This document shows, piece by piece, positions 53,185 to 62,625 of a stretch of DNA of 64,000 nucleotides; position 1 is the stretch's first letter; each line of letters opens with the position of its first letter. The translations under genes and the position numbers were made by a program. Below the pieces are notes generated by a model. The model did no database searches. It had not been told where the DNA came from and saw nothing but the letters and a program-made list of their open reading frames with translations. The DNA is from Pseudomonadota bacterium (GTDB lineage: Bacteria; Desulfobacterota; Desulfobacteria; Desulfobacterales; JAHIVH01), in assembly GCA_018816735.1 (NCBI GenBank), contig JAHIVH010000132.1:62001-126000 (forward strand), in the 5' to 3' direction.

Positions 53185-56106
53185 ATGCAGGGATTGAGTA
53201 TAAGAAACTGTTATATCCTGGGAGTTACCCTGATGTTTGTGTGTTTTGCCGCGTGCACGGTCTTCTGGATCAACTGCCAGATGAAAGAACAGGCGCTGGT
53301 AGAGGCACAGGAGAAGGCCCGGATTATCCTTGACAGGAATCTGGCAACCCATGCCTATTTTGCCGATCACCTCAAACCGTCTGTTTTTAAAATCACCAAC
53401 ACCTTTCTTCCTGACGGCTATTTTGACCCGGCATGGATGTCGTCCACCTATGCCATTCATAAAATAGAGAATTATTTCAATGCGCTGACAGATGGAAATT
53501 ATTACTATAAGGAGTGTGCCATTAATGCCAGAAATCCTTCAAATGAGGCAGATGAATTTGAACGGGGGATATTTGAAAAGATACAGACAGCGCCTGAAAA
53601 AATACAATGGGATGGTATCCGGCAATTTAAGGACGGCAAATATTTCGTATTGATCCGCCGAAGCGAGACCATAACGGAAAGCTGTTTAATGTGCCATAGC
53701 AGCCCCAAAAACGCGCCGGAAGATCTGGTCCGCATGTATGGGCCATCACGGAGTTTTGGAAGGACCCAAGGAGAGCTGGTATCTGTTGCATCCATCAGAA
53801 TTCCCATGGAAGATGCCTATCAACATGCCGATCATGTCACCCGTGAGATTCTGTTTGGTTTTTTAGTGATGGTCACAGTGTTGTTTGCCGGGATTCATTT
53901 TTTTAACCGGCATTTTTTCATGAAACCGTTGACGTATTTCAAGAAAAGGTCTGAAGCGGTGGCTGGAAAAGAAAAATATCATCCGGAGCTGGACCATGAG
54001 ACAGGTTTGCGGGGAGAATGGCACATTTTAAAAACCGCATTTGACGACATGACAGCAAGTATCAACCAGCATGAAAACGAACTGAACAACCAGGTAGAAG
54101 CCGCTTTGATCGGAATGGCGGACAGGCATAAACAACTTGAAGACGAAGTGGCGGCCCACAGGAAAACAGCTGAAAGACTGAAGCTCGAATCTGATATCGT
54201 GAATCATATCAAGGTGGGATTATATGTCTATCATCTGAAAGACCTTGACGATGATCGTACCCTGGTTCTGATCGATGCCAATCCTGCCACTGAAAATATG
54301 ACAGGGGTTCTTTGCAGGGATATTATCGGGAAAACCATTGATGAAAATTTTCCGGCTTTGCGGGAAAGGGACACCCCCAGGTTCTATGCAGATGTGGTCC
54401 GTTCCGGAAAACCGGCAGACCTGGGGGACTTCTATTATGAAGATAAAAGGGTTCAGGCAGCCTGGTATCAGGTAAAGGCGTTTCCGTTGCCCAATCAATG
54501 CATGGGGGTGTCTTTTGACAATATTACACCCAGAAGGCGGATTGAAGATGAACTGGCAAAGCAGAAAAATCAGCTCCAAGCCCTTTTTGACCATATGTTG
54601 AACGGATTTGCCTTTCACCGGATTATAACCGATCAAGCCGGCAGTCCCATCGATTATTGTTTTCTGGATGTGAACCCGGCATTTGAACGGTTGACCGGTC
54701 TCAACCGCAATGCCATTTTGGGAAAGTGTGTGACGGAGATCCATCCGGGCATTGAAAAATCCGCCTTTGACTGGATCGGCATCTATGGCCAGGTGGCCCT
54801 GACCGGCGAACCCATTCAATTTGAACAGTATTTTATGCCTCAGGATCACTGGTATCTGATTTCCGCATATTGTCCGATGGCCATGCACTTTGCCGTCACG
54901 TTTGAAGATATTTCCCATCAGAAAAAAGCGGAACAGGAAAAAATAGTCCTTGAGACCCAGTTGAGGCAGGCTCAGAAGATAGAAGCCATTGGGGTGCTGG
55001 CAGGGGGCATTGCCCACGATTTCAACAATATTCTGTTCCCGATTTTAGGGTTTGCCGAGATGATCCGGGATGACCTGGCGGAAGGCAGCCCGATAAAGGA
55101 ACACGTCCTTGAAATCATAAACGGCACCAAGCGGGCTAGGGATCTGGTTAAACAGATCCTTACGTTCAGCCGTCAGGAAGAGGGCCTTCTGCAACCCATG
55201 AAAGCCCATATCATCATCAAAGAAGTGATCAGGCTTGTGCGGTCAACCTTTCCATCAACAATCACCATCAATCAGTCTATCGATTCAGACTGCGGTGCGA
55301 TTTTTAACGATCCGACACGGATTCATCAGATTTTGATGAATCTGGTCACCAATGCCTATCATGCCATGGAAGAAAACGGCGGTGTGCTCACCATTCAGCT
55401 GAAGCGTGGCCATATGGATGACAGTGCCGCATTGCTTCATCACCTTGAACCCGGAAATTATGCGGTGATTACCGTAGCAGATACCGGACAGGGCATGAGT
55501 TCTGAAACCCTGGAGAAAATTTTCGATCCCTATTTCACCACAAAGGAAGAAGGAAAGGGGACCGGGCTCGGCCTGTCTCTTGTCTATGGTATTGTAAAAG
55601 CATCTGGTGGACATATCCTGGTCACCAGCAAGGCGGGCAACGGCACACAATTTGATATTTATTTCCCCGAATGTGACATCGATCAGAAAATTATTGAAAA
55701 GACTGACACGCAGCATATTTTCAGGGGGTATTCGCATGTGCTTGTCATCGATGATGAATTCCCGGTCGCGAATATCGGGAAACAGATCATGGAACGTCTG
55801 GGATACCGGGTAACGGTTCGCACAAGCAGCATTGAAGCCCTGGAACTGTTTAAAAACAGGCCTGACGATTTTGACGTGGTTTTCACCGATATGACCATGC
55901 CCAATATGACCGGCGACAGGCTCTCAAAAGAGATAAAAAATATCCGCCCTGATATTCCGGTGGTTCTCTGCACCGGTTACAGTAGCCGCATGACTGCTGA
56001 AAAGGCTAAAAAACTGGGCATTGACGCTCTGGTATACAAACCGCTTCTATTAACAGAGGTGTCTGAAACGCTCTTTACGGTTTTGGATAAAAAAGGCGTC
56101 GCATAA
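53185..56106 (+). CDS. Hybrid histidine kinase with DUF3365 haem sensor
   Basis: A 973-residue membrane kinase. N-terminal membrane helix (about 10-30). An extracytoplasmic DUF3365 domain with a CxxCH haem-binding site follows (C167-L-M-C170-H171), then a second helix (about 222-245) and a HAMP-like part. Two PAS domains come next (about 325-450 and 465-580), then HisKA with H611 in AGGIAHDFNNI, HATPase (N-box LVTNAYHAM, G-box GTGLGLSLVYGI), and a receiver with D902 (VFTDMTMP) and its conserved Lys. DUF3365/Tll0287-like domains bind a c-type haem and may sense redox or gas. The next two genes are also signalling proteins, with which it forms a plus-strand group. Confidence 0.9.
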   Translation: MQGLSIRNCYILGVTLMFVCFAACTVFWINCQMKEQALVEAQEKARIILDRNLATHAYFADHLKPSVFKITNTFLPDGYFDPAWMSSTYAIHKIENYFNALTDGNYYYKECAINARNPSNEADEFERGIFEKIQTAPEKIQWDGIRQFKDGKYFVLIRRSETITESCLMCHSSPKNAPEDLVRMYGPSRSFGRTQGELVSVASIRIPMEDAYQHADHVTREILFGFLVMVTVLFAGIHFFNRHFFMKPLTYFKKRSEAVAGKEKYHPELDHETGLRGEWHILKTAFDDMTASINQHENELNNQVEAALIGMADRHKQLEDEVAAHRKTAERLKLESDIVNHIKVGLYVYHLKDLDDDRTLVLIDANPATENMTGVLCRDIIGKTIDENFPALRERDTPRFYADVVRSGKPADLGDFYYEDKRVQAAWYQVKAFPLPNQCMGVSFDNITPRRRIEDELAKQKNQLQALFDHMLNGFAFHRIITDQAGSPIDYCFLDVNPAFERLTGLNRNAILGKCVTEIHPGIEKSAFDWIGIYGQVALTGEPIQFEQYFMPQDHWYLISAYCPMAMHFAVTFEDISHQKKAEQEKIVLETQLRQAQKIEAIGVLAGGIAHDFNNILFPILGFAEMIRDDLAEGSPIKEHVLEIINGTKRARDLVKQILTFSRQEEGLLQPMKAHIIIKEVIRLVRSTFPSTITINQSIDSDCGAIFNDPTRIHQILMNLVTNAYHAMEENGGVLTIQLKRGHMDDSAALLHHLEPGNYAVITVADTGQGMSSETLEKIFDPYFTTKEEGKGTGLGLSLVYGIVKASGGHILVTSKAGNGTQFDIYFPECDIDQKIIEKTDTQHIFRGYSHVLVIDDEFPVANIGKQIMERLGYRVTVRTSSIEALELFKNRPDDFDVVFTDMTMPNMTGDRLSKEIKNIRPDIPVVLCTGYSSRMTAEKAKKLGIDALVYKPLLLTEVSETLFTVLDKKGVA

Positions 56107-56220
56107 CAGGAGGTTCATGATATATATTTCCATTGACTCTGAAAAAAGGGTAAGAATATAAACAGACAAGAAATATGAAACAGGCTCCTTTCACCACATT
56201 TAATCAGGGAGAAAACACTC

Positions 56221-56592
56221 ATGAAACGAGTCCTTGTGATTGATGATGAACCTCAGGTTCGAAAGATGCTCGGGAAATTGCTGGAGCGGGAAGGGTTTGA
56301 CGTGACAGATGCCCAGGATGGCAGGGAAGGTATCAGACTTTATCATGAAAACCCCTTTGATCTGGTGATTATGGATCTTGTCATGCCTGAAAAAGAGGGC
56401 ATTGAAACCATCCGTGAACTTAAAGGGGATTATCCGGAAATAAAAATTATCGCCATGTCCGGCGGGGGGAAAAGTGCGCCTGAAGGCTATCTGGATATGG
56501 TCAGGATACTGGGCGCCATGCATACATTTGCCAAACCGATCATGACAGATCAACTGCTTGACGTTGTGCATGAGATTTTAGGCAGAGAATAA
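56221..56592 (+). CDS. Single-domain response regulator
   Basis: A 123-residue CheY-like receiver with no output domain. The acidic pair D8/D9, phospho-acceptor D52 (LVIMDLVMP) and K105 (TFAKPI) are in place. It follows the first hybrid kinase by 114 bases and precedes the second by 70. It is likely to relay phosphate between the two, or to a distant partner. GGGAGAA lies before the ATG. Confidence 0.92.
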   Translation: MKRVLVIDDEPQVRKMLGKLLEREGFDVTDAQDGREGIRLYHENPFDLVIMDLVMPEKEGIETIRELKGDYPEIKIIAMSGGGKSAPEGYLDMVRILGAMHTFAKPIMTDQLLDVVHEILGRE

Positions 56593-56662
56593 AACCTTTA
56601 CGCGTACGACACCGGATCAATCCTAAATACCTGTCTGTTTTGAATCTTAGGGATGGTTAACC

Positions 56663-59600
56663 ATGAGACCAAAACAACCCAAATGCGCATATGCTGTTTT
56701 GATGGCAGTCACAGGTATGCTGCTATGCCATTTCCTGAGCATGGGCACCGTAAACGCAGAGACAACAGGTGCGGACCACATTACAGCCGGTGTTCTCGAA
56801 AACTGGCCTCCCCATTATTTAACGGATCAGAAAACCGGAAAGCCAACCGGAATGGCCATAGATATCAGTGACGAAATTGGCCGGATATGCCATATTACAA
56901 TAAGTTATCGTGTATTTAAAACCTGGCCGGCGCTTTTTCAGGCGCTTCTTGATAAAAAGATAGATATTGTTCCGAATATGGGGATCACGGAAGAACGGAA
57001 AAAAGATTTTCTCTACACAATCCCCTATGAAACCTTTAAAATTCATTTTTTTATCAGAAAAAATTCAACAGGCATAAATACCGAAGCGGATTTGAGAAAT
57101 CGCCTTGTAAGCGTTGTGAAAACGAATCAGGGCCATTCTATTCTGGAACAAAAGGGATGGCAAAATCTGAAAGTTTACGACTCTCTTGAAGAAGCCCTGA
57201 TGTCATTATTGTCGGGAAATTCAGATGCATTTGCTTATCCGGACCTGCCTTTGATTGCCATGCTGAGGCAGCTTGGACTGGAGGACAACGTCCGGATAAT
57301 CGGCGAACCGCTTGCTGAAATAAAGCGCGGCATTGCAGCGCACAAAGATAATCACGCACTGATCGAAAAACTCGATGCCGCCATGCATGCCCTGATAGCC
57401 ACCCATGAGTATGAACGAATTTATGTCACATGGTATGGGGAAAAAAAGCCGTTCTGGACAGCAGCAAGAGTCGCGATATTCATGGGGATGGGCATTTTGA
57501 TTGTTTCCTTGATCCTGTTTTTCTGGCATTATGTTTCAATTCTGAATCTGAATAAAAAACTGATCAGCCAGACACGTCTGCGGGAAGAAAGCGAACGCCA
57601 TTTGCATCAGATGCAGCACAAGTTTTCAGCCATTATGGATCATTCTCCGGCATTGATTTCCATTAAAGATACGACAGGCGTCATTCTGCTTGCCAATAAA
57701 AAATTTCAGGATTTGGATAATCCGCCTCCGGAAGGTTATCTCGGAAAAGGTGTTTTTGATATATTCCCTGATAAAACGGCATCTGCCTTAGGGGAAAATG
57801 ACCGTCGCGCACTGGAAACAGGCGGCCCTGTCAAAACAGAAGAAACGGTTCAGCATAAGGACGGCACGTGGCATACCTACCTGACAATCAGATTTCCGCT
57901 CTACGAAGATGACAAAAAACCGATGGGTGTTTGCGCCATATCAACCGATATCACCGAACGGAAACAGGCTGAAAAGGAACTGGTCAGAAAGAAGGAGCAG
58001 CTTGAAATCGCCGTCAAATCAGGGAATATCGGGTTGTGGGACTGGGAGTTTTCAACCCATCAGGTATGGTTTTCAAAGGAATGGAAACATCAGATCGGGT
58101 ATGCGGAAAATGAAATTTCAGACCAATTTGACGAATGGCAAAGCCGCGTCCATCCGGATGATATTGAACACACACTCGAAATCATCAAAAAATACATCAA
58201 CAACCAGTTGCCGGACTATCAGGTTGAATTCCGTTTCAGGCATAAGGACGGGAGTTATCGCTGGATCATGGCGAACGGAACCCTCATGAATGACCCGGAT
58301 GGAAAGAGCCGGCGGATGGTCGGCTCACACATCGATATCACCGAGCTTAAGCGTGCTGAATCCGCTTTGAGAGAAACCGGCGAGTTGCTGAATGAAACAG
58401 GGCGGATTGCCAAAATAGGGGGGTGGGAGTTTGATGTGGAGACATTACAGGGTACATGGACGGATGAAGTTGCACGCATTCATGATCTTGATCCCCAAGA
58501 TCCGACAAGCGTGGAAAAAGGGCTGTCATTTTTTCATGGTGAGCATCGCAAAAGACTTGAGCTTGCGCTGAAGGAGGCCATGGCATCGGGCACACCCTAC
58601 GACCTGGAACTGGAAATGATTTCTGCAAAAGGAAAGCATAAATGGGTAAGAACCGTAGGGATTCCTGTACAAAAGGGCAATACGGTCATCAAGGTCAGGG
58701 GGTCCTTTCAGGATATTACAGAAAAAAAAATCGCAGAAGCACAGAATCAATTGCTTGAGGAAAAATTACGTCAGGCTCAGAAAATGGAGGCCATCGGCAC
58801 GCTGGCTGGCGGTATTGCCCATGATTTCAACAATATTCTGAGCATTGTTCTCGGAAATATCGAGCTTGCGTTAGAGGATGTTTCGGAAGATAAGGATGCC
58901 TATGAGTGCATGAATGAAGCGAGGGTTGCATCCCTTCGGGCAAAAGACCTGGTTACACAGATCCTTGATTTCAGCCGCAGCAGCAAACCCCAGAAGGAAC
59001 GATTAACTATTGCCCCCATCGTAAAAGAATCCGTCAAACTGCTTCGGTCAACGATTCCCCGAACAGTTGACATACTGGAAGACATCCGGTTGATTCAGGA
59101 TTCTGTTATCGGCAATGCCACCCAGATCTATCAGGTTATTTTAAACCTGTGCACCAATGCTTCCCATGCAATGAACAATGAGGGGATTTTAAGGATCGAA
59201 CTTCAGAAAATCTTTTTAAACGAAAACGATATCCCGGGTGAAGATAACCTGAAGGCCGGCGATTATGTCAAACTGGCTGTCAGAGATACCGGATGCGGCA
59301 TTTCACCGCAAATCATTCCCCGGATATTTGATCCCTATTTTACGACCAAGGAAATCGGCAAAGGCACCGGCATGGGACTGTCGGTTGCCCACGGTATTGT
59401 CAGGGACCACAACGGGTTTATAACGGTTGAGAGCGAGCTTTCACAGGGAACCACATTTACGGTTTATCTCCCGGCAGTTGAAACGAAACATGATGACCCG
59501 GAAGACCATCAGGGAGAAATCAGAAAAGGAAGTGAATCCATTTTGTTTGTCGATGATGAAGACATGCTTGTCCATATATCAAAAAGAAAATTGAATAAAC

Positions 59601-59902
59601 TGGGTTACACGGTCGACAGTTTTTCAGATCCAGTAGCGGCGTTGACGGCATTCAGGAAAAATCCGGATAAATACGACCTGGTGATAACCGATATTTCAAT
59701 GCCGGATTTGCCAGGCCACAAGCTGGCGATTGAGATTTTAAAGGTCAGAAAGGATATGCCCGTCATTCTCTCCACAGGATACACGGAATTGATCAGTGAA
59801 AAACAGCTGGCAGCGATGCAGATTAAAAAAGTGTTAAGAAAGCCATTCACCACATATAGCCTTTGTAAGGCCATTGGCGATGCTTTGGACGGACAGGCCT
59901 GA
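56663..59902 (+). CDS. Hybrid histidine kinase with solute-binding sensor (SBP_bac_3)
   Basis: A 1079-residue kinase. A signal peptide (about 1-32) is followed by a periplasmic bacterial type-3 solute-binding domain (about 40-265), with motifs such as ENWPPHYLTDQKTGKPTGMA and KKIDIVPNMGITEERKKDF. One membrane helix lies at about 271-293. Three PAS domains follow (about 320-440, 445-570, 575-700), then HisKA with H720 (AGGIAHDFNNI), HATPase and a receiver with D1010 (VITDISMP). The periplasmic domain suggests it senses an amino-acid-like solute. It is the third gene of the signalling group. Confidence 0.92.
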   Translation: MRPKQPKCAYAVLMAVTGMLLCHFLSMGTVNAETTGADHITAGVLENWPPHYLTDQKTGKPTGMAIDISDEIGRICHITISYRVFKTWPALFQALLDKKIDIVPNMGITEERKKDFLYTIPYETFKIHFFIRKNSTGINTEADLRNRLVSVVKTNQGHSILEQKGWQNLKVYDSLEEALMSLLSGNSDAFAYPDLPLIAMLRQLGLEDNVRIIGEPLAEIKRGIAAHKDNHALIEKLDAAMHALIATHEYERIYVTWYGEKKPFWTAARVAIFMGMGILIVSLILFFWHYVSILNLNKKLISQTRLREESERHLHQMQHKFSAIMDHSPALISIKDTTGVILLANKKFQDLDNPPPEGYLGKGVFDIFPDKTASALGENDRRALETGGPVKTEETVQHKDGTWHTYLTIRFPLYEDDKKPMGVCAISTDITERKQAEKELVRKKEQLEIAVKSGNIGLWDWEFSTHQVWFSKEWKHQIGYAENEISDQFDEWQSRVHPDDIEHTLEIIKKYINNQLPDYQVEFRFRHKDGSYRWIMANGTLMNDPDGKSRRMVGSHIDITELKRAESALRETGELLNETGRIAKIGGWEFDVETLQGTWTDEVARIHDLDPQDPTSVEKGLSFFHGEHRKRLELALKEAMASGTPYDLELEMISAKGKHKWVRTVGIPVQKGNTVIKVRGSFQDITEKKIAEAQNQLLEEKLRQAQKMEAIGTLAGGIAHDFNNILSIVLGNIELALEDVSEDKDAYECMNEARVASLRAKDLVTQILDFSRSSKPQKERLTIAPIVKESVKLLRSTIPRTVDILEDIRLIQDSVIGNATQIYQVILNLCTNASHAMNNEGILRIELQKIFLNENDIPGEDNLKAGDYVKLAVRDTGCGISPQIIPRIFDPYFTTKEIGKGTGMGLSVAHGIVRDHNGFITVESELSQGTTFTVYLPAVETKHDDPEDHQGEIRKGSESILFVDDEDMLVHISKRKLNKLGYTVDSFSDPVAALTAFRKNPDKYDLVITDISMPDLPGHKLAIEILKVRKDMPVILSTGYTELISEKQLAAMQIKKVLRKPFTTYSLCKAIGDALDGQA

Positions 59903-59953
59903 AAAAGCTGTTTTATGAAAAGGATTTCCAGAAACGATCGGGTTAAAATCAAA

Positions 59954-59989
59954 AAGACCGGATGAAACAGGCAGGTTTCGTCCGGTCTT
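59954..59989. terminator. Bidirectional terminator between kinase and chemoreceptor
   Basis: AAGACCGGATGAAAC (59954-59968) pairs with GTTTCGTCCGGTCTT (59975-59989) with a single T-G wobble around a six-base loop. A-rich sequence lies on the left and T-rich on the right. It lies between the convergent kinase (+) and chemoreceptor (-). Confidence 0.85.
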
Positions 59990-60014
59990 GTGTTTATTGG
60001 AAGAATATTATTGT

Positions 60015-62336
60015 TTAAAAGTCTGCAAAATCATCTTCCGTGTCAAGGGGGATTATTTTTTCATGGTCATTTTTGGTTTTCAGGGTTGCAACGGCTTTTG
60101 TGGTTGTCCTGCCGGAAATGACTTTATGCGTTCTTCTGGAAGTGCTGCCCATTTCATTTTTGTGAAGATCGCCGCCGATTAAAGCGAGCATCTCGTTCAC
60201 ATACCCCATCATCTGGGAGGCCTGGGCATTCATTTCTTCTGATGCACTTGCGGATTCTTCGGCATTTGCGGCATTCTGCTGGGTGACTTTATCCATATCC
60301 ACCACTGCCTTGTTGACCTGTTCAATCCCCTGAGCCTGTTCTTTGGATGCTGCTGCGATTTCTCCTACCAAAGCGCCTACTTTTCTGGCACTTTCCGCCA
60401 CTTCGGTGAATGCGTCATTGGTGGAGGTTACCAGGTTTGATCCGTCGTTTATTTTTTTGACAGTGCCTTCAATGAGGTTTGCGGTATTTTTGGCGGCATC
60501 CGCTGCCCTCATGGCAAGATTTCTCACTTCATCCGCAACAACCGCAAAACCGGCGCCTGCTTCACCGGCACGGGCGGCTTCAACTGCGGCATTCAAGGCC
60601 AGAAGATTGGTCTGGAACGCAATTTCATCTATCGTTTTAATGATTTTTGAGGTTTCTTCACTGGCTTTTGTGATATCTTTCATGGATGTGGTGAGTTCAC
60701 TCATGGATGCGTTGGCTTTGGTTACAATATGATTGGCTTCTTTCATGAGATTGTCTGCCTGGTTGGCATGTTCGGCATTCTGCTTGGTCATGGAGGACAT
60801 CTCTTCAAGGGAGGAGGAGGTTTCTTCAATGGCTGCGGCCTGCTCGGATGATCCTTCTGCCAGAGACTGGCTGGCTGAAGACACCTGGCTTGAAGCGGAT
60901 GTTACCTGCTCTGCACCGGCATGAAGACCATCAATCACCCGGTTTAAGGGGCCGGTGATGCTTTTTGTGATAAACACCGCAACGACCACGCCCAGAATGA
61001 TGGCGATGAAAAGTCCTATGATCATCACGGTTGTTGAATTGTTCAAGGCAGATACGGCATTTTCTGCAATAGTCGTGGTCCCTGCCATACCGGCATCTGC
61101 GGTGGTGACGCACGCCGCAATCAGACCTTTACCTGTTTCCTCGTTTTTGGTTCCCAAATCCTGTAACAGAATCCAGTTGGTCAGGAAATCGTTCATGGCT
61201 GTTTTATACGCATTTGCCGCTTCCCTGGTTCTTTCAATCTGTTTGATGTTTGCTTCATTCCTCGTAATGGCCCGGAGCGTTTCAAACTTGTTTCCCATGA
61301 TGTCGAAGTTCTTCTGGACATCCTTGATAATTGAAGGATCTCTTTTGGCCATGGATTTCCAGGCTGCGATGCGCGTGGCATTTCCCATATCGATGATATC
61401 GTTTACCATGGTAATTTTTTCATGGCGTTCGTTCATTTCCTTATCCAGAGCCCGTTGCTGGTCCTCCAGAAAATTTGTGCAGTTTTTTACATATATCGCG
61501 GCATTTTCATCCATCTGTTTTCTGACATTTTCAAGCATATTCTGATTGGCCTGAGACCCTCTTTGAAACTCTTTCAGGAAATTTCTCATGTCGCTTTTAT
61601 AGTTTGTGGCTGCTTTTACCATGTCATCAATTTGCTTGATATTCACGTCCGACCGGGTGACTTTCCGAAGATCGGCAACCACCGGATCGATCTCGCCCAG
61701 TTTTTCAATGGCATCTTCCAGCAATCTGGGTTCACCAGTGGCCTGGGATTTGAAATTAAGCACGCGCACGGATGTTCCGATATTCACGACTTCAGATACC
61801 AGCCTGATTTTATTCTGACGGTCGGCCAGGTCTTTCTTGAACGCCACATTCTGGGAGGCAAGAAAATCATTGCAATTGATCATATACTGTTCACCGGCCG
61901 CATAAAGATTGTTCCTTTCCGCAGCCATTTTGGCGGTGACATCGGCCATCTGTTTTGATACGTTCTTATACTGGTTAAGAGCGTTTTCCGCCACTTCAAG
62001 CTGGCCTTTCAGGCTTATGAGATTTTTTGCTTCTGCCTGCAGCTTTTTGCCATCCGCCAGTGATTTTTCAACAGCCTGGATCTCTTTCAATGTATTCTCG
62101 TAGTATTGTTTTTCTTCTGTGAACCCAAACCCGCGCATTTCGTACATCACCCGGTTGGCGGCGCCTCTGAGAACATTTGCCATGCCGACTTCAGGCACAT
62201 ATTCCTTGGCAAGGATGGTCGAATTTCTGGAAACGCTTTTCATGTTCCAGATGCTCATCGTTCCCAAAGCAGTTGCAATCAAAACCAGAATGCCAAACCC
62301 CATGGCGATCTTTGTCCCTAGTTTCATGTTTTTCAT
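60015..62336 (-). CDS. Methyl-accepting chemotaxis protein with duplicated sensor
   Basis: A 773-residue chemoreceptor. Helix 1 (10-31) and helix 2 (436-456) bound a periplasmic part of about 400 residues, larger than common sensors. Residues 151-256 and 282-387 are two copies of one unit, lined up at a constant 131-residue offset without gaps: NCNDFLASQ against NCTNFLEDQ, and NIKQIDDMVKAATNYKSDM against NIKQIERTREAANAYKTAM. The type resembles a helical-bimodular sensor. HAMP and the signalling tip (IDEIAFQTNLLALNAAVEAA) follow. There is no C-terminal methylation pentapeptide. AAGGGGGTAGGC precedes ATG 62336. It likely senses small molecules to steer motility. Confidence 0.93.
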   Translation of the reverse strand: MKNMKLGTKIAMGFGILVLIATALGTMSIWNMKSVSRNSTILAKEYVPEVGMANVLRGAANRVMYEMRGFGFTEEKQYYENTLKEIQAVEKSLADGKKLQAEAKNLISLKGQLEVAENALNQYKNVSKQMADVTAKMAAERNNLYAAGEQYMINCNDFLASQNVAFKKDLADRQNKIRLVSEVVNIGTSVRVLNFKSQATGEPRLLEDAIEKLGEIDPVVADLRKVTRSDVNIKQIDDMVKAATNYKSDMRNFLKEFQRGSQANQNMLENVRKQMDENAAIYVKNCTNFLEDQQRALDKEMNERHEKITMVNDIIDMGNATRIAAWKSMAKRDPSIIKDVQKNFDIMGNKFETLRAITRNEANIKQIERTREAANAYKTAMNDFLTNWILLQDLGTKNEETGKGLIAACVTTADAGMAGTTTIAENAVSALNNSTTVMIIGLFIAIILGVVVAVFITKSITGPLNRVIDGLHAGAEQVTSASSQVSSASQSLAEGSSEQAAAIEETSSSLEEMSSMTKQNAEHANQADNLMKEANHIVTKANASMSELTTSMKDITKASEETSKIIKTIDEIAFQTNLLALNAAVEAARAGEAGAGFAVVADEVRNLAMRAADAAKNTANLIEGTVKKINDGSNLVTSTNDAFTEVAESARKVGALVGEIAAASKEQAQGIEQVNKAVVDMDKVTQQNAANAEESASASEEMNAQASQMMGYVNEMLALIGGDLHKNEMGSTSRRTHKVISGRTTTKAVATLKTKNDHEKIIPLDTEDDFADF

Positions 62337-62625
62337 GCCTACCCCCTTTTTTTAAATGTTGTGATGGATTTAAACTATTTAATGTTTTCTTTGGAATTTG
62401 AATGTTTGAACAATATTGCTTGAAGCATACTTCGTGCCATATTCTGTTTGGAGGATAATAAAAAAATATTTTGTTCTATTTCAAATTGTTATAGCCAATA
62501 TAGGCTGGCCGTACATAATTGAAATCCGGGCGAGATGTCCAGAAACCGGGACAAATCCCGATTGTGGGATTCCCGGAATCGGGACAGGAAGCGGTTTTGG
62601 GAATTAGCGGACCGTTTGCCGGATA
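62337..62625. repeat. Intergenic region with nested GC inverted repeats
   Basis: Between the chemoreceptor start and the antiporter end. TCCCGATT (62556-62563) and AATCGGGA (62577-62584) form a perfect stem, overlapped by other repeats (CGGGACAAATCCCG at 62547-62560, GGGATTCCC). Together they make a cluster of CGGGA/TCCCG units within about 80 bases. It may be a terminator of the antiporter gene, an operator group or a small repeat remnant. Confidence 0.45.
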
